Shown: positions 24,822 through 33,266 of the stretch, piece after piece
Layout of the letters: each line of letters begins with the position of its first letter
Position numbering within the stretch: the stretch's first letter is position 1
Assembly (NCBI GenBank): GCA_964251665.1
Contig: CAXUKO010000002.1
Coordinates: forward strand, 372,001 to 436,000
Length of the DNA stretch: 64,000 bases
Source of the DNA: JBBQLG01 sp964251665
Lineage (GTDB): Bacteria > Bacteroidota > Bacteroidia > Cytophagales > Spirosomataceae
Direction: 5' to 3'
The notes under the pieces: model-generated
Told to the model about the DNA's origin: nothing
The model's database searches: none
What the model saw: the letters and a program-made list of their open reading frames with translations, nothing else
Position numbers and translations under genes: made by a program

Positions 24822-26111
24822 TCACCGATTGGCTTCGGAGAGCCAGTGAAACTGGCGTTCGGCTAACTGGAAATGCCGTTTCTGGCGACTGAGGCCAATC
24901 ATCACCGAGTCATTGCGTAGCTTTCCCCGCAGCAGAATGTGATTGGTATCAGGCCAGACATACGTCAGTACAAACAGCGATGTGGTGTCTTCCGGGAATT
25001 TCTTAAACGCTATGGTCTGTCTGGCCGAATCAAGTGCGTAGCCGAAATAACCCCGGCGGTACCGCTGGCGGAACAGAGTGTCAGCGGTTTTGATACTACC
25101 GGTTGGCCCTGCCTCAAATACAACATCGGTCCAGCGCAGGCTGTCGGGCAACGTCGACTGAAACGTATCGACGCTGTAAAAGCCAGCGGTCATTTGTTTG
25201 TTTTTCGACGCCGATACGGTACCCTGCTGCTTACCCTGGTAGAGGTTATACATCAGGAACACGCCGAAGATGCCGATGAAGGCCAGCTTAAGTCCCAGCT
25301 GGGTCCGGCGCATCCAGCGTTTAGGAAGCACTAACTGCGGACTGGGCTGGGTGGGCCGATTAAGTACGAAGAAATCGAACAGCCGTTTTGCTTCACCCAG
25401 GAGCAGAAAATTGCTTAGCACGAACAGGTGTATAGAGAATAGCTTGACCGGAATATCGTAGCAAAGATTCATCATCACCACGTTCAGAAACACGCTGGCG
25501 GCAATAAACGCGCCCAAGGTGCTGGTCCGCCGAAACAGCAGCAATAGACCGGCCACTGTCTCAACGGCTCCTGAAAAAAACTGATACGTTGGGGAGTAGC
25601 CAATAAAGAGCCAGGAAAAGCGCATTGGCAGCAGATCGCCGAGGGGAGTAGCCAGTTGGCTCAGGCTGGGAAAACCCATCTGTTGGCCAAATAACTTGAT
25701 GATGCCATACAGTAAGGCGAACATGGCTACGTAATACCGAACCAGTACGAGCAGCCAATAATATCCAATCTCATAATTTCGTCGCTTGTCAAGCAGGCTC
25801 CAGAGAATCGTGCCCAGCACCGCCATGAGTGTATAAAAACACAGGGCCGCATATACATACGAGGTATCGCCACTGCCATTAGGTGCTATCAGGACGCCCC
25901 CGTTTACGTTGAACAGGTGCGTGTTGACCAGATCGACCAGCCATTCTTCGGCCTTGCTATACCACTGCGCCACGTAAGATGGTCCCGGAATGTTACCCAG
26001 CCATTGTACTGGGGCCATGTACAGCAACAGATAAATGCTGCAAAACCGGAACAGAAGTTTACGCCACAACGGCCATGTAGTGGTGCGTGGCGGGTAAGGG
26101 AGTGTTTCCAT
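24822..26111 (-). CDS. DoxX-like multi-pass membrane protein
   Basis: The 429-residue membrane protein has about eight hydrophobic helices between residues 25 and 290: FRFCSIYLLLYMAPVQWLG, YYVAMFALLYGIIKLFG and ETVAGLLLLFRRTSTLGAF. The last resembles the DoxX signature, where a GLLLL helix precedes a loop and a second helix. The C-terminal third (about 295-429) is a soluble beta-rich domain. The ATG at 26111 (METLPYPPRTTTWPLWRKLL) is preferred; a TTG at 26135 would add eight residues. The family is uncertain beyond the DoxX resemblance, and no function is assigned. Pseudomonads have no obvious equivalent. Confidence 0.8.
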   Translation of the reverse strand: METLPYPPRTTTWPLWRKLLFRFCSIYLLLYMAPVQWLGNIPGPSYVAQWYSKAEEWLVDLVNTHLFNVNGGVLIAPNGSGDTSYVYAALCFYTLMAVLGTILWSLLDKRRNYEIGYYWLLVLVRYYVAMFALLYGIIKLFGQQMGFPSLSQLATPLGDLLPMRFSWLFIGYSPTYQFFSGAVETVAGLLLLFRRTSTLGAFIAASVFLNVVMMNLCYDIPVKLFSIHLFVLSNFLLLGEAKRLFDFFVLNRPTQPSPQLVLPKRWMRRTQLGLKLAFIGIFGVFLMYNLYQGKQQGTVSASKNKQMTAGFYSVDTFQSTLPDSLRWTDVVFEAGPTGSIKTADTLFRQRYRRGYFGYALDSARQTIAFKKFPEDTTSLFVLTYVWPDTNHILLRGKLRNDSVMIGLSRQKRHFQLAERQFHWLSEANR

Positions 26112-26291
26112 TGTCAGATCAGGTGTGGGTTCCAAGCTACGGATTCAGTCTGAAAAAGCCATACGGTGTCCCGGGTTTACCCCGCTGGATTGAGCAGGCG
26201 GCAAATGGCAGGGGTTTCGGCGTAATTGTTGAAACATTTCGGCGTACCGGGAGTAGTTCTGTTGATTGATAATCAAACTCAATTTTGCCTT

Positions 26292-27158
26292 ATGCAACCA
26301 CAAACTGCACAACCTGCCACCCAGTCGGGTACGTTTACCCTCGGGGGCGATATCACCGTTAACCGGCTTGGCTACGGTGCCATGCGTATTACCGGCAATG
26401 GTATCTGGGGACCACCCAAAGACCATGACGAAGCTATCCGGGTGCTGAAACGTACGCTTGACCTTGGTATTAATTTCATTGACACCGCCGACAGCTACGG
26501 CCCCCACGTTTCCGAAGAACTCATTGCTGAGGCCCTGTATCCATACCCCGCTGATCTGTTAATTGGCACGAAGGGCGGTTTACTGCGGACAGGCCCAAAC
26601 CAGTGGCCCGTTGACGGAAGCCGTAAACACCTGCAGGAAGCCCTCGAAGGCAGTCTGAAACGGCTGAAAGTGGACCATATCGACCTGTATCAGCTGCATC
26701 GGTTTGACGATAAAGTACCGGCTGAGGAATTCTTAGGTTTTCTGAAGGAAGCCCAGCAGCAGGGTAAGATTCGCCACATTGGTCTGTCGGAAGTAGGGGT
26801 AGAGCAGATTAAGCAGGCGCAGGAGTACTTCGAGGTCGTATCGGTACAGAACATGTACAGCTTTGGGCAGCAGATGTGGAACGAAACGCTCAAATTCTGT
26901 GAAGCAAACAACATTGCCTTTATTCCCTGGTATCCGCTGGGAGGTGGTGATCTGGAATCCGAAGAAGCGGTTCACCGTGTGGCCGAACGGCACGGGGCTA
27001 CAGAGTATCAGGTTGCACTTGCCTGGTTGCTGGCGGCTTCGCCGGTGATATTGCCCATTCCGGGTACCTCGTCGGTGAAACACTTAGAGGAGAACACGGC
27101 TGCGGCTGAACTAAAACTGACTGACGAAGACCTGCAGGATCTTCCTCTGCCTAAGTAA
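26292..27158 (+). CDS. Aldo/keto reductase
   Basis: The 288-residue NADPH-dependent oxidoreductase has a TIM-barrel fold. Catalytic residues are visible in order: Asp and Tyr in FIDTADSYG (about 65-73), Lys in LIGTKGGLL (about 95-103) and His in YQLHRFDDK (about 131-139). The NADP-binding end is IPGTSSVKHLEEN near 255-267. It resembles the YdbC/oxidoreductase branch acting on aldehydes or ketones; substrate is unknown. The frame reaches up to 26226, but MQPQTAQPATQ at 26292 is the better start because the extension is not family-like. A strong terminator follows. Confidence 0.95.
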   Translation: MQPQTAQPATQSGTFTLGGDITVNRLGYGAMRITGNGIWGPPKDHDEAIRVLKRTLDLGINFIDTADSYGPHVSEELIAEALYPYPADLLIGTKGGLLRTGPNQWPVDGSRKHLQEALEGSLKRLKVDHIDLYQLHRFDDKVPAEEFLGFLKEAQQQGKIRHIGLSEVGVEQIKQAQEYFEVVSVQNMYSFGQQMWNETLKFCEANNIAFIPWYPLGGGDLESEEAVHRVAERHGATEYQVALAWLLAASPVILPIPGTSSVKHLEENTAAAELKLTDEDLQDLPLPK

Positions 27159-27180
27159 GTTCGTGCTATTAAATCCATAA

Positions 27181-27217
27181 AAAAATCCCCGCAGTGTAGT
27201 ACTGCGGGGATTTTTTT
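27181..27217. terminator. Bidirectional terminator
   Basis: AAAAATCCCCGCAGT (27181-27195) and ACTGCGGGGATTTTT (27201-27215) form a 15-bp perfect stem with a 5-nt loop. It serves the aldo/keto reductase gene and the convergent DUF2383 gene. Confidence 0.9.
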
Positions 27218-27235
27218 ATGGCCAGTCCTAACCAG

Positions 27236-27691
27236 TTAAGCGGGCTGATGCAGTGCTTTGATGCGGTCATAGGCCTGAGTCAGCTGATCCAGTTGCTTGG
27301 TCAGATCTTCTTTAATGTATGCCGGAATATGATCTTTCTCAATTGCATTTTTATAGGCCTCAATCGCTGCGTTTTCGCCAAATTCCACCGAGCTTAAAAC
27401 GGTATCCCGGTCTTTACCCGTTATAGCCGCTTTGATGTCAATCCAGGCGCGGTGCAGTTTGCTGCTAACGTCGGTCGATGTAGCATCCGTTACCCCTAAA
27501 CCGTCGATACGAACGATATGATCGGCCAATTGACTGCGGAATTGCTGGCTTTGAATAATAAAGTGACGGAACAAGTCATCCAATTGTGGGTCCTGGTTGT
27601 CTTCAACTGCCTTTTCATACCCCTGAATCCGGTCATTATTAATAACAACCAGATCATTCAGGTCTTTCTCAATTTCTTTATTGGTGATCAT
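27236..27691 (-). CDS. DUF2383 four-helix-bundle protein (PA2169 family)
   Basis: The 151-residue all-helical protein of the PA2169/DUF2383 family has a ferritin-like architecture. Segments match the family: LNDLVVINNDRIQGYEKAV (residues 11-29), FRHFIIQSQQFRSQL, LHRAWIDIKAAITGKDR and VEFGENAAIEAYKNAIE. The function is unknown; homologues are linked to stress in several proteobacteria and Bacteroidota. No metal-site claim is made. The gene is monocistronic and uses the terminator at 27181. Confidence 0.93.
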   Translation of the reverse strand: MITNKEIEKDLNDLVVINNDRIQGYEKAVEDNQDPQLDDLFRHFIIQSQQFRSQLADHIVRIDGLGVTDATSTDVSSKLHRAWIDIKAAITGKDRDTVLSSVEFGENAAIEAYKNAIEKDHIPAYIKEDLTKQLDQLTQAYDRIKALHQPA

Positions 27692-27772
27692 AACGTGTGT
27701 GTTTTCTGTTAGTGAACGAAAGTTAAACCCGTCAGCCGGGCGAATGTTTGATAATCGGAGGGTATGGGCCGT

Positions 27773-28945
27773 TCAGGATTTTACTGTTGCTTCGGCGGAT
27801 TCCGCTACCGGGCTGGAATCCGTATTGGAAACCTGTTTCTGTCGGCGCGATGCTTTCTTCCGGCGGATGCCGAACATATCGTTGCCTGCCTGTTCCGGTG
27901 TCTGATCGCCAATGAGGACACCCCAGGGTTCCAGCCCTTCGACCCGGTCGAAAATGACTTTCAGAATAGCAATGGTCGGGATGGACAAAAACATACCCGA
28001 TACGCCGGCCAGTGCCCCACCCACCAGCACGCATACAATCGACACCAGGGCGTTAATTTTGACTTTGGAGCCGATAATAAGCGGTACCAGTACGTTGTTG
28101 TCGATAAACTGAACAACCAGAAAAACGACACCGACGCCAATCAGGATGGAAGGTTCCGGCTGATTGACGAACGTAATCAGTATGGTTAAGACAATGGCTA
28201 CCAGCCCGCCGATATAAGGAATAAGGTTCAGAATAGCGGCCATGACGCCGAGCAAAACGGCGTATTGCACACCCAGCACAACCAGGCCGAGCGTATTAAG
28301 AGCCGCCACCGACGCGGTTTCAATTAGCAGACCAACCACGTAGCTCTGAATAACCACCTTGATCTCGCCCATAATTTCCCGTACGCGTGCTGCGTGTTGC
28401 TGCGCGAACAGGACCATCACAAAATGCAGCAGCATGGTGCGGTAGTAGAGCAGCAGAAAGACGTAGATAGGCAGTAAAATCAGCGTACCCAGCGGACCCG
28501 TAATAAAACTGAGCGAGCCTGCACCCTGCAACGTGTCCATTGTCTGCGACTGGGCCTGCTGGATGTATTTATCCTGCTGCCGGTAGCTGACTTTATATTC
28601 CCGCTGAACCCACCCGCGCACCTGGATATACACTTCATTGATATGCTGTTTCAACTTAGGCAGGTCGTCAGAAAACTGGGCTACCTGCATGGAGAGAAAC
28701 ATGGCCAGTCCCGCCAGCACGATAATGGCTAACAGCAGGGCCACGCTGATGGCAACTACTTTAGGGAATTTCCACCGAATCAGCCGGTCTTCCACCGGGC
28801 GCAGCAGAACAGCCAGCAGACCTGCCATTGCCAGTGGCACTACAATATCCTGACCTACGTAAATAGCTACCGTGATTAGCGACAGCGCAATGAGCGTATG
28901 AGACAGCTTCTGGTAAAATGGGTGGGTATCTGTGTCCTGGGTCAT
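27773..28945 (-). CDS. AI-2E family transporter (PerM/YhhT type)
   Basis: The 390-residue membrane protein has seven or eight helices: LIALSLITVAIYVGQDIVVP near the N-terminus, VAISVALLLAIIVLAGL, and the conserved AAILNLIPYIGGLVAIVL with its P-x-x-GG (near 240). VVQFIDNNVLVPLIIGSKV (280-298) is the family hallmark. Proteins of this family were first linked to autoinducer-2 export; others act as Na+/H+ antiporters, so the substrate is uncertain. The C-terminus is a charged tail (RRKKASRRQKQV). It follows murA in the same direction, with a hairpin at 29048 between them. Confidence 0.95.
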   Translation of the reverse strand: MTQDTDTHPFYQKLSHTLIALSLITVAIYVGQDIVVPLAMAGLLAVLLRPVEDRLIRWKFPKVVAISVALLLAIIVLAGLAMFLSMQVAQFSDDLPKLKQHINEVYIQVRGWVQREYKVSYRQQDKYIQQAQSQTMDTLQGAGSLSFITGPLGTLILLPIYVFLLLYYRTMLLHFVMVLFAQQHAARVREIMGEIKVVIQSYVVGLLIETASVAALNTLGLVVLGVQYAVLLGVMAAILNLIPYIGGLVAIVLTILITFVNQPEPSILIGVGVVFLVVQFIDNNVLVPLIIGSKVKINALVSIVCVLVGGALAGVSGMFLSIPTIAILKVIFDRVEGLEPWGVLIGDQTPEQAGNDMFGIRRKKASRRQKQVSNTDSSPVAESAEATVKS

Positions 28946-29047
28946 ACAATAGTGCGTTGAATGTGGTGCTATTCCATAACTGATTTTCAGGGCAAGTTGA
29001 TTAAAAATGCTCCTAAGCGCTTCATTAACCGGATACCTACTAACGCC

Positions 29048-29075
29048 AAAGAGGAGCAGATGGCTGCTCCTCTTT
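29048..29075 (-). terminator. Hairpin after murA
   Basis: AAAGAGGAGCA and TGCTCCTCTTT (29048-29058 and 29065-29075) form an 11-bp stem with a 6-nt loop, 25 bp beyond the murA stop. The T-run is short, so efficiency is uncertain. Confidence 0.65.
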
Positions 29076-29100
29076 CTCTGTTTACATGAACGCTGTTCGC

Positions 29101-30408
29101 TTACAACCGGACAATTTCAGCACCGATGGCATTTAGCCGGGTGTCGATGTTTTGATAGCCCCGGTCAATTTGTTCGATGTTGTCGATAATGCTGACGCCC
29201 TTGGCCGATAGAGCCGCAATCAGCAGGGCTACTCCGGCCCGAATATCCGGTGAACTCATCCGAATTCCCTTGAGCTGCTGTTGCCGACCCAAACCCACAA
29301 CGGTAGCCCGGTGCGGATCGCAAAGAATTATCTGAGCGCCCATTTCGATGAGTTTATCGACGAAGAACAGGCGGCTCTCGAACATCTTCTGGTGAATCAG
29401 CACGGTGCCCTGTGCCTGCACGGCCGTTACCAGCATAATACTGATCAGGTCGGGCGTGAAACCGGGCCAGGGAGCGTCGGTGATGGTCATCATGCCGCCA
29501 TCCAGGAACGTTTCGACCTGATACGACTCCTGCGCCGGGATAAAAATATCGTCACCCCGGAATTCGAGCTGAATACCCAGTCGTTTGAATACGTCCGGTA
29601 TAATGCCTAACTCGGGAATCTGGCAATTTTTGATCGTAATCTCGGACTGTGTCATGGCCGCCAGCCCGATAAACGAGCCGATCTCGATCATATCCGGCAG
29701 CATCGTGTGTTCGGTGCCGGTCAATTCCGATACGCCTTCGATAGTCAGCAGGTTAGAGCCAACGCCCGTAATTTTTGCCCCCATGCGATTCAGCATCTTA
29801 CTCAACTGCTGTAGGTACGGTTCACAGGCGGCATTGTAAATCTGCGTCGTGCCTTCGGCCATCACGGCGGCCATCAGGATATTAGCCGTACCCGTTACGG
29901 AGGCTTCATCCAGAAGCATATAAGTGCCTTTCAGGTTGCTGGCATCGACCTGATAAAAGCCGCCATCCTGTTCGTCGTAATTGAATTTAGCGCCCAGCTT
30001 CTCGAAACCAATGAAGTGCGTATCCAGCCGCCGACGGCCGATTTTGTCGCCACCGGGCCGGGGAATCCGCCCTTTTTTGAAACGCGCCAGCATAGGGCCA
30101 AGCAGCATAACCGACCCGCGCAGCGAAGCCGCCTTGCGTTTGTAGGCATCGGTTTCCATGTAATCGAGGTTAACATCCGAAGCCTGAAACCGGTACGACG
30201 ACGTACCAACCTTCGTGACCCAAACGCCCAGATCGCCCAGCAGGTCGATCAGTTGGTTTACATCGCGGATGTTGGGAATGTTGTGAATCGTGACCGGCTC
30301 TTTGGTCAGCAGCACGGCGCAAAGAATTTGCAGTGCTTCGTTTTTGGCTCCCTGCGGCTGGAGTTCACCCCGCAGCCGCCGGTCGCCCGTAATCTGGAAA
30401 GAAGACAT
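29101..30408 (-). CDS. murA: UDP-N-acetylglucosamine 1-carboxyvinyltransferase
   Basis: The 435-residue enzyme performs the first committed step of peptidoglycan synthesis, adding enolpyruvate from PEP to UDP-GlcNAc in the cytosol. It has the two inside-out alpha/beta domains of the EPSP synthase fold: GAKNEALQILCAVLL (residues 20-34), then RPGGDKIGRRRLDTHF around residue 117-132. The position equivalent to Cys115 of Escherichia coli MurA (in LPGGCTIG) is Asp121 here. A Cys-to-Asp change at this site is known to leave the enzyme active but insensitive to fosfomycin. The gene lies 80 bp downstream of the DUF4290 gene in the same direction, a pairing common in Bacteroidota. Confidence 0.97.
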   Translation of the reverse strand: MSSFQITGDRRLRGELQPQGAKNEALQILCAVLLTKEPVTIHNIPNIRDVNQLIDLLGDLGVWVTKVGTSSYRFQASDVNLDYMETDAYKRKAASLRGSVMLLGPMLARFKKGRIPRPGGDKIGRRRLDTHFIGFEKLGAKFNYDEQDGGFYQVDASNLKGTYMLLDEASVTGTANILMAAVMAEGTTQIYNAACEPYLQQLSKMLNRMGAKITGVGSNLLTIEGVSELTGTEHTMLPDMIEIGSFIGLAAMTQSEITIKNCQIPELGIIPDVFKRLGIQLEFRGDDIFIPAQESYQVETFLDGGMMTITDAPWPGFTPDLISIMLVTAVQAQGTVLIHQKMFESRLFFVDKLIEMGAQIILCDPHRATVVGLGRQQQLKGIRMSSPDIRAGVALLIAALSAKGVSIIDNIEQIDRGYQNIDTRLNAIGAEIVRL

Positions 30409-30488
30409 TTGGTATTAATTAACAGTGACTAAGCAGGTTATATTCCTGCCGCTGAAGGGTTGCCGAAGCAGTAGGCCGTAAACCGGTA

Positions 30489-31376
30489 TTAGCGTCGCCG
30501 ACGCGGTCCGCCGTTGTCGTTGCGCGGCCCGTTATCGCGTGGTCCGCCATCGCGGTTATTATTAGGCCGGAACGAGTTGCCGGAACCGTCATTGCGTGGT
30601 CCGCCATTGCCACCGTTGCGGGGTTGCCCGCCGGGTCCGCGCTGGTTATTGCCACGGGGATTCTGTCCGCCGTTGTTGTTAGGCCGCTGCCCGCCCTGAT
30701 TGTTGCGGGCGTTCTGACCGTCGTTGCGCGAGGCTCCGTCGCGGTTGTTGCCATACTGCTGACCGCCGTTGTTTGGGTACGACCGGGTTGTCTGCCCGCC
30801 CTGCCGTTGCGGCTGGTTGCTGATCCGCTGCGGCTGATCGCCGGTGCGTTCGCGGGGTGTTCCTTCGACTAATCCTTCGGTACGGATAATGTCGACGTCA
30901 TCGCGCAGGCGACCCTTGGAGAGTTCGATCAAACTCTGGAAAATGGCTTCGTCTTCTACATTCTCTTTGGCCCAGGTGGCGTAGAACGTGCGCATGAGCC
31001 GGACTAAGTACGATACGAATGCCCGTTTTTCGTCGGCGTCATCAATGCTTACGGCTTTGTCGATGAGCAGGCCCATGTTATAGCCGAAATGCTTGAAGCG
31101 CAGGTTATGCGTGTTGTAAGGCACACGCTGGGGCTTTTTCCCTAATACTTCGGGCGATGGGGGAGGATACGGACTGTCTACATCTAATTTCCAACCCGAA
31201 ATGATATACAGGTCGTCCCAGAGTTTATTGTAGTAATCCTGCCCGTCGCGCATGTTGGGGTGAATCTGACGCATCAGTTCCACCAGAATGTGGGCATGAC
31301 GGGTGCGCTTCTCCCGGTCGTCGATATTGACGATGTTGCTGACTAATTTCTGAATATTGCTGCCGTACTCTTTCAA
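30489..31376 (-). CDS. DUF4290 protein with an Asn/Gly/Arg-rich tail
   Basis: The N-terminal 170 residues or so are the DUF4290 domain of Bacteroidota: KEYGSNIQKLVSNIV, AHILVELMRQIHPNMRD, LRFKHFGYNMGLLIDKAV and LRDDVDIIRTEG. The function is unknown; it is often upstream of murA. About 110 residues of low complexity follow, built from Asn, Gly, Arg, Pro and Gln (NNQGGQRPNNNGGQ) and ending in PRRRR, resembling RGG-type disordered RNA-binding tails. The frame has no ATG: the marked start is TTG at 31376, and seven in-frame codons (HEPLITL region, back to an ATA at 31397) lie between a TAG and it. A TATTTTTG -7 element on the minus strand at 31405-31412 supports a short leader. Confidence 0.88.
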   Translation of the reverse strand: MKEYGSNIQKLVSNIVNIDDREKRTRHAHILVELMRQIHPNMRDGQDYYNKLWDDLYIISGWKLDVDSPYPPPSPEVLGKKPQRVPYNTHNLRFKHFGYNMGLLIDKAVSIDDADEKRAFVSYLVRLMRTFYATWAKENVEDEAIFQSLIELSKGRLRDDVDIIRTEGLVEGTPRERTGDQPQRISNQPQRQGGQTTRSYPNNGGQQYGNNRDGASRNDGQNARNNQGGQRPNNNGGQNPRGNNQRGPGGQPRNGGNGGPRNDGSGNSFRPNNNRDGGPRDNGPRNDNGGPRRRR

Positions 31377-31404
31377 CGTGATGAGCGGTTCGTGTATCTA
31401 TGCC

Positions 31405-31412
31405 CAAAAATA
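31405..31412 (-). promoter_or_regulatory. -7 element for the DUF4290-murA operon
   Basis: Read on the minus strand this is TATTTTTG, an exact TAnnTTTG. A transcript starting about 7 bp downstream would give a leader of roughly 20 nt to the TTG start at 31376. No clear -33 element is seen. Confidence 0.4.
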
Positions 31413-31480
31413 ACAAGATTAACGCCAAAATCCGCACAGTACATGCCCGTTAGGAACAGAACCTACTGGCTGGCCTGTTG

Positions 31481-32893
31481 ATGAAGTCTATGCAAACACG
31501 TTTACAATCCTTTTGGAAAGCCAATTTCCGGGCCGAACTGGCCGATACACTTCGACTAAGCATTCCCATTATCATTGCCCAGTTAGGCGTTGTGCTGATG
31601 GGTGTTACCGATAACCTGTTTGTTGGGCGATTGCTGGGCGGGACAGCCCTGGGAGCCGCTGGTCTGGCTAATTCCTTATCGTTTCTGGTTAGCAGCGTCG
31701 GTGTGGGAAGTTTAACCGTTGTAGCCGCGCTGGTATCGCAGGCCCGCGGCCGGGGTGATGTCAGCGCAGTGAACCGGCTTTACCGGGCTGGTCTCCGGGT
31801 TGCTTTATTGCTTAGCGCAGCCTCTATGCTGGCTTCCATTGGGCTGGCGTATAATTTTGAACTGATCGGGCAGACGCCCGCTGTTGCCCGCTTAGCTCAG
31901 CCGTTCATGCTTATGCTCACGGCGTCTATTTTACCCCTGCTGCTGTTTGTGGGTATCCGGCAGTTATGCGATGGACTGGCGCAACCCCGCGTGGCGATGG
32001 CCATTACGCTGTCGGCGCTGGTTGTAAATGCCCTGTTCAACTATGTGTTAATCCGCGGTGTCGGGCCGTTTCCTGCGCTGGGACTAACGGGGTCTGCTAC
32101 GGCTACCCTGTTATCACGCCTGTATATGGCTACTGCTATCTGGCTGTATGTGCGCCGGGCACCGGTTTTCAGACCGTATTTCTCCGTAGCCGAAAAAGGG
32201 CGGCTGGGCGGGTCGGTCCGCGAAATTCTGCGGCTCGGTTTGCCGGGTGGGCTGACGTTCTTCTTTGAAGTCGCCACTTTTTCCATTGCCGCCGTAATGG
32301 TTGGCTGGCTGGGAGCGGCTCAGTTGGCTGCGCATCAGATTGCCATTAACATGGCCTCGACAACGTACATGATGGCTACCGGCATTTCAGCCGCCGGAGC
32401 AATTCGTATTGGGACCGCTCTGGGGCAGGGAAACCGGGATCTGGTGTTCCGGGCGGGCATAGCTGCGTTTGCGCTGTCTATCGGGCTGATGGGCGCGGCA
32501 GGTCTGATACTGCTGACGGTACCGGATTGGTTAGTCAGTCTGTACATCGACCCGTTGCGTGAGCCGGTTGTGTATGCACTGGCCCCCACATTAGTGATCA
32601 TCGCCGGTATTTTTCAACTCTCCGATGGGATTCAGGTAGTGGGAGTTGGCGCACTACGGGGGCTGTCGGATGTAAATGTGCCCACCATCATCACCCTGTT
32701 CGCCTATTGGGTGGTTAGTTTGCCGGTGAGCTATGTGCTCTGCTTCTGGCTGAAAATGGACGCAGTTGGTATCTGGATTGGCCTGCTGTTCGGGCTCACT
32801 GTCGCGGCCGTTTTACTGACTGTTCGGTTTTTTCGGCTCTGTCGCCGGGCCGCGATTGCTGAAAACGGACCATCATCCGCAATTGCGCACTAA
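31481..32893 (+). CDS. MATE family efflux transporter
   Basis: The 470-residue, 12-helix membrane transporter (NorM/DinF-like) exports cationic compounds against Na+ or H+. The first MATE repeat begins LRLSIPIIIAQLGVVLMGVTDNLFVGRLLG (residues 24-53), and the second begins ILRLGLPGGLTFFFEVATFS (about 250). ATGISAAGAIRIGTALGQG (about 290-308) matches the conserved helix preceding the loop between repeats. The ATG at 31481 follows an in-frame TTG. It is divergent from the DUF4290 gene, with about 100 bp between. No regulator is adjacent. Confidence 0.95.
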   Translation: MKSMQTRLQSFWKANFRAELADTLRLSIPIIIAQLGVVLMGVTDNLFVGRLLGGTALGAAGLANSLSFLVSSVGVGSLTVVAALVSQARGRGDVSAVNRLYRAGLRVALLLSAASMLASIGLAYNFELIGQTPAVARLAQPFMLMLTASILPLLLFVGIRQLCDGLAQPRVAMAITLSALVVNALFNYVLIRGVGPFPALGLTGSATATLLSRLYMATAIWLYVRRAPVFRPYFSVAEKGRLGGSVREILRLGLPGGLTFFFEVATFSIAAVMVGWLGAAQLAAHQIAINMASTTYMMATGISAAGAIRIGTALGQGNRDLVFRAGIAAFALSIGLMGAAGLILLTVPDWLVSLYIDPLREPVVYALAPTLVIIAGIFQLSDGIQVVGVGALRGLSDVNVPTIITLFAYWVVSLPVSYVLCFWLKMDAVGIWIGLLFGLTVAAVLLTVRFFRLCRRAAIAENGPSSAIAH

Positions 32894-32905
32894 ACCAAAG
32901 TCGGA

Positions 32906-33145
32906 TTACCGCATTTCGGCCAGTAACTCATCCCGCGTTGGCCGTTCCGAATAGGCGTTGTAGAGCACACCGTTCAGGTCCGCGTAATCTACGAAACTGG
33001 CGTACTGCGTTCGCTCTACGTCGAATAAGCAGAGGTTTTCGTACGGTTCGCTGAATAGCTCCACTTCCGTCTGATTAGCTATTTTCTGTAAATCCCGGTA
33101 CTGATCAGCGGTCATTTCCCGCTGCTTGACAATAAAACACCACAT
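32906..33145 (-). CDS. Small hypothetical protein
   Basis: The 79-residue protein is not recognised. The sequence is acidic and Tyr-rich (MTADQYRDLQKIANQTEVEL, then YASFVDYADLNGVLYNAYS), with an N-terminal MWCFIVKQRE. Codon use is like that of the neighbours, and 12 bp separate its stop from the convergent MATE gene. Directly upstream lie the 20-bp inverted repeat at 33158 and the prc terminator. It could be a real small cytoplasmic gene; evidence is composition and length only. Confidence 0.55.
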   Translation of the reverse strand: MWCFIVKQREMTADQYRDLQKIANQTEVELFSEPYENLCLFDVERTQYASFVDYADLNGVLYNAYSERPTRDELLAEMR

Positions 33146-33157
33146 AGGTTTTTATAC

Positions 33158-33212
33158 CCCGGACGCCCACGTCCGGTCGTTAGCTGGCCAAAACCGGACG
33201 TGGGCGTCCGGG
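33158..33212. repeat. 20-bp perfect inverted repeat, dispersed type A
   Basis: CCCGGACGCCCACGTCCGGT (33158-33177) and ACCGGACGTGGGCGTCCGGG (33193-33212) are exact reverse complements with a 15-nt loop. Each arm holds its own palindrome (CCGGACG...CGTCCGG). A diverged copy with the same design is at 56399-56479, so it is a repeat family and not a terminator. Confidence 0.8.
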
Positions 33213-33216
33213 ATAC

Positions 33217-33253
33217 AAAAAAGCCCCGCAACGAGTCTCGCTACGGGGCTTTT
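33217..33253 (-). terminator. Terminator of the tail-specific protease gene
   Basis: AAAAGCCCCG (33219-33228) pairs with CGGGGCTTTT (33244-33253). On the minus strand the hairpin is followed by TTTTTT (33222-33217). It lies 14 bp past the prc stop codon. Confidence 0.85.
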
Positions 33254-33266
33254 GACTTACATATCG

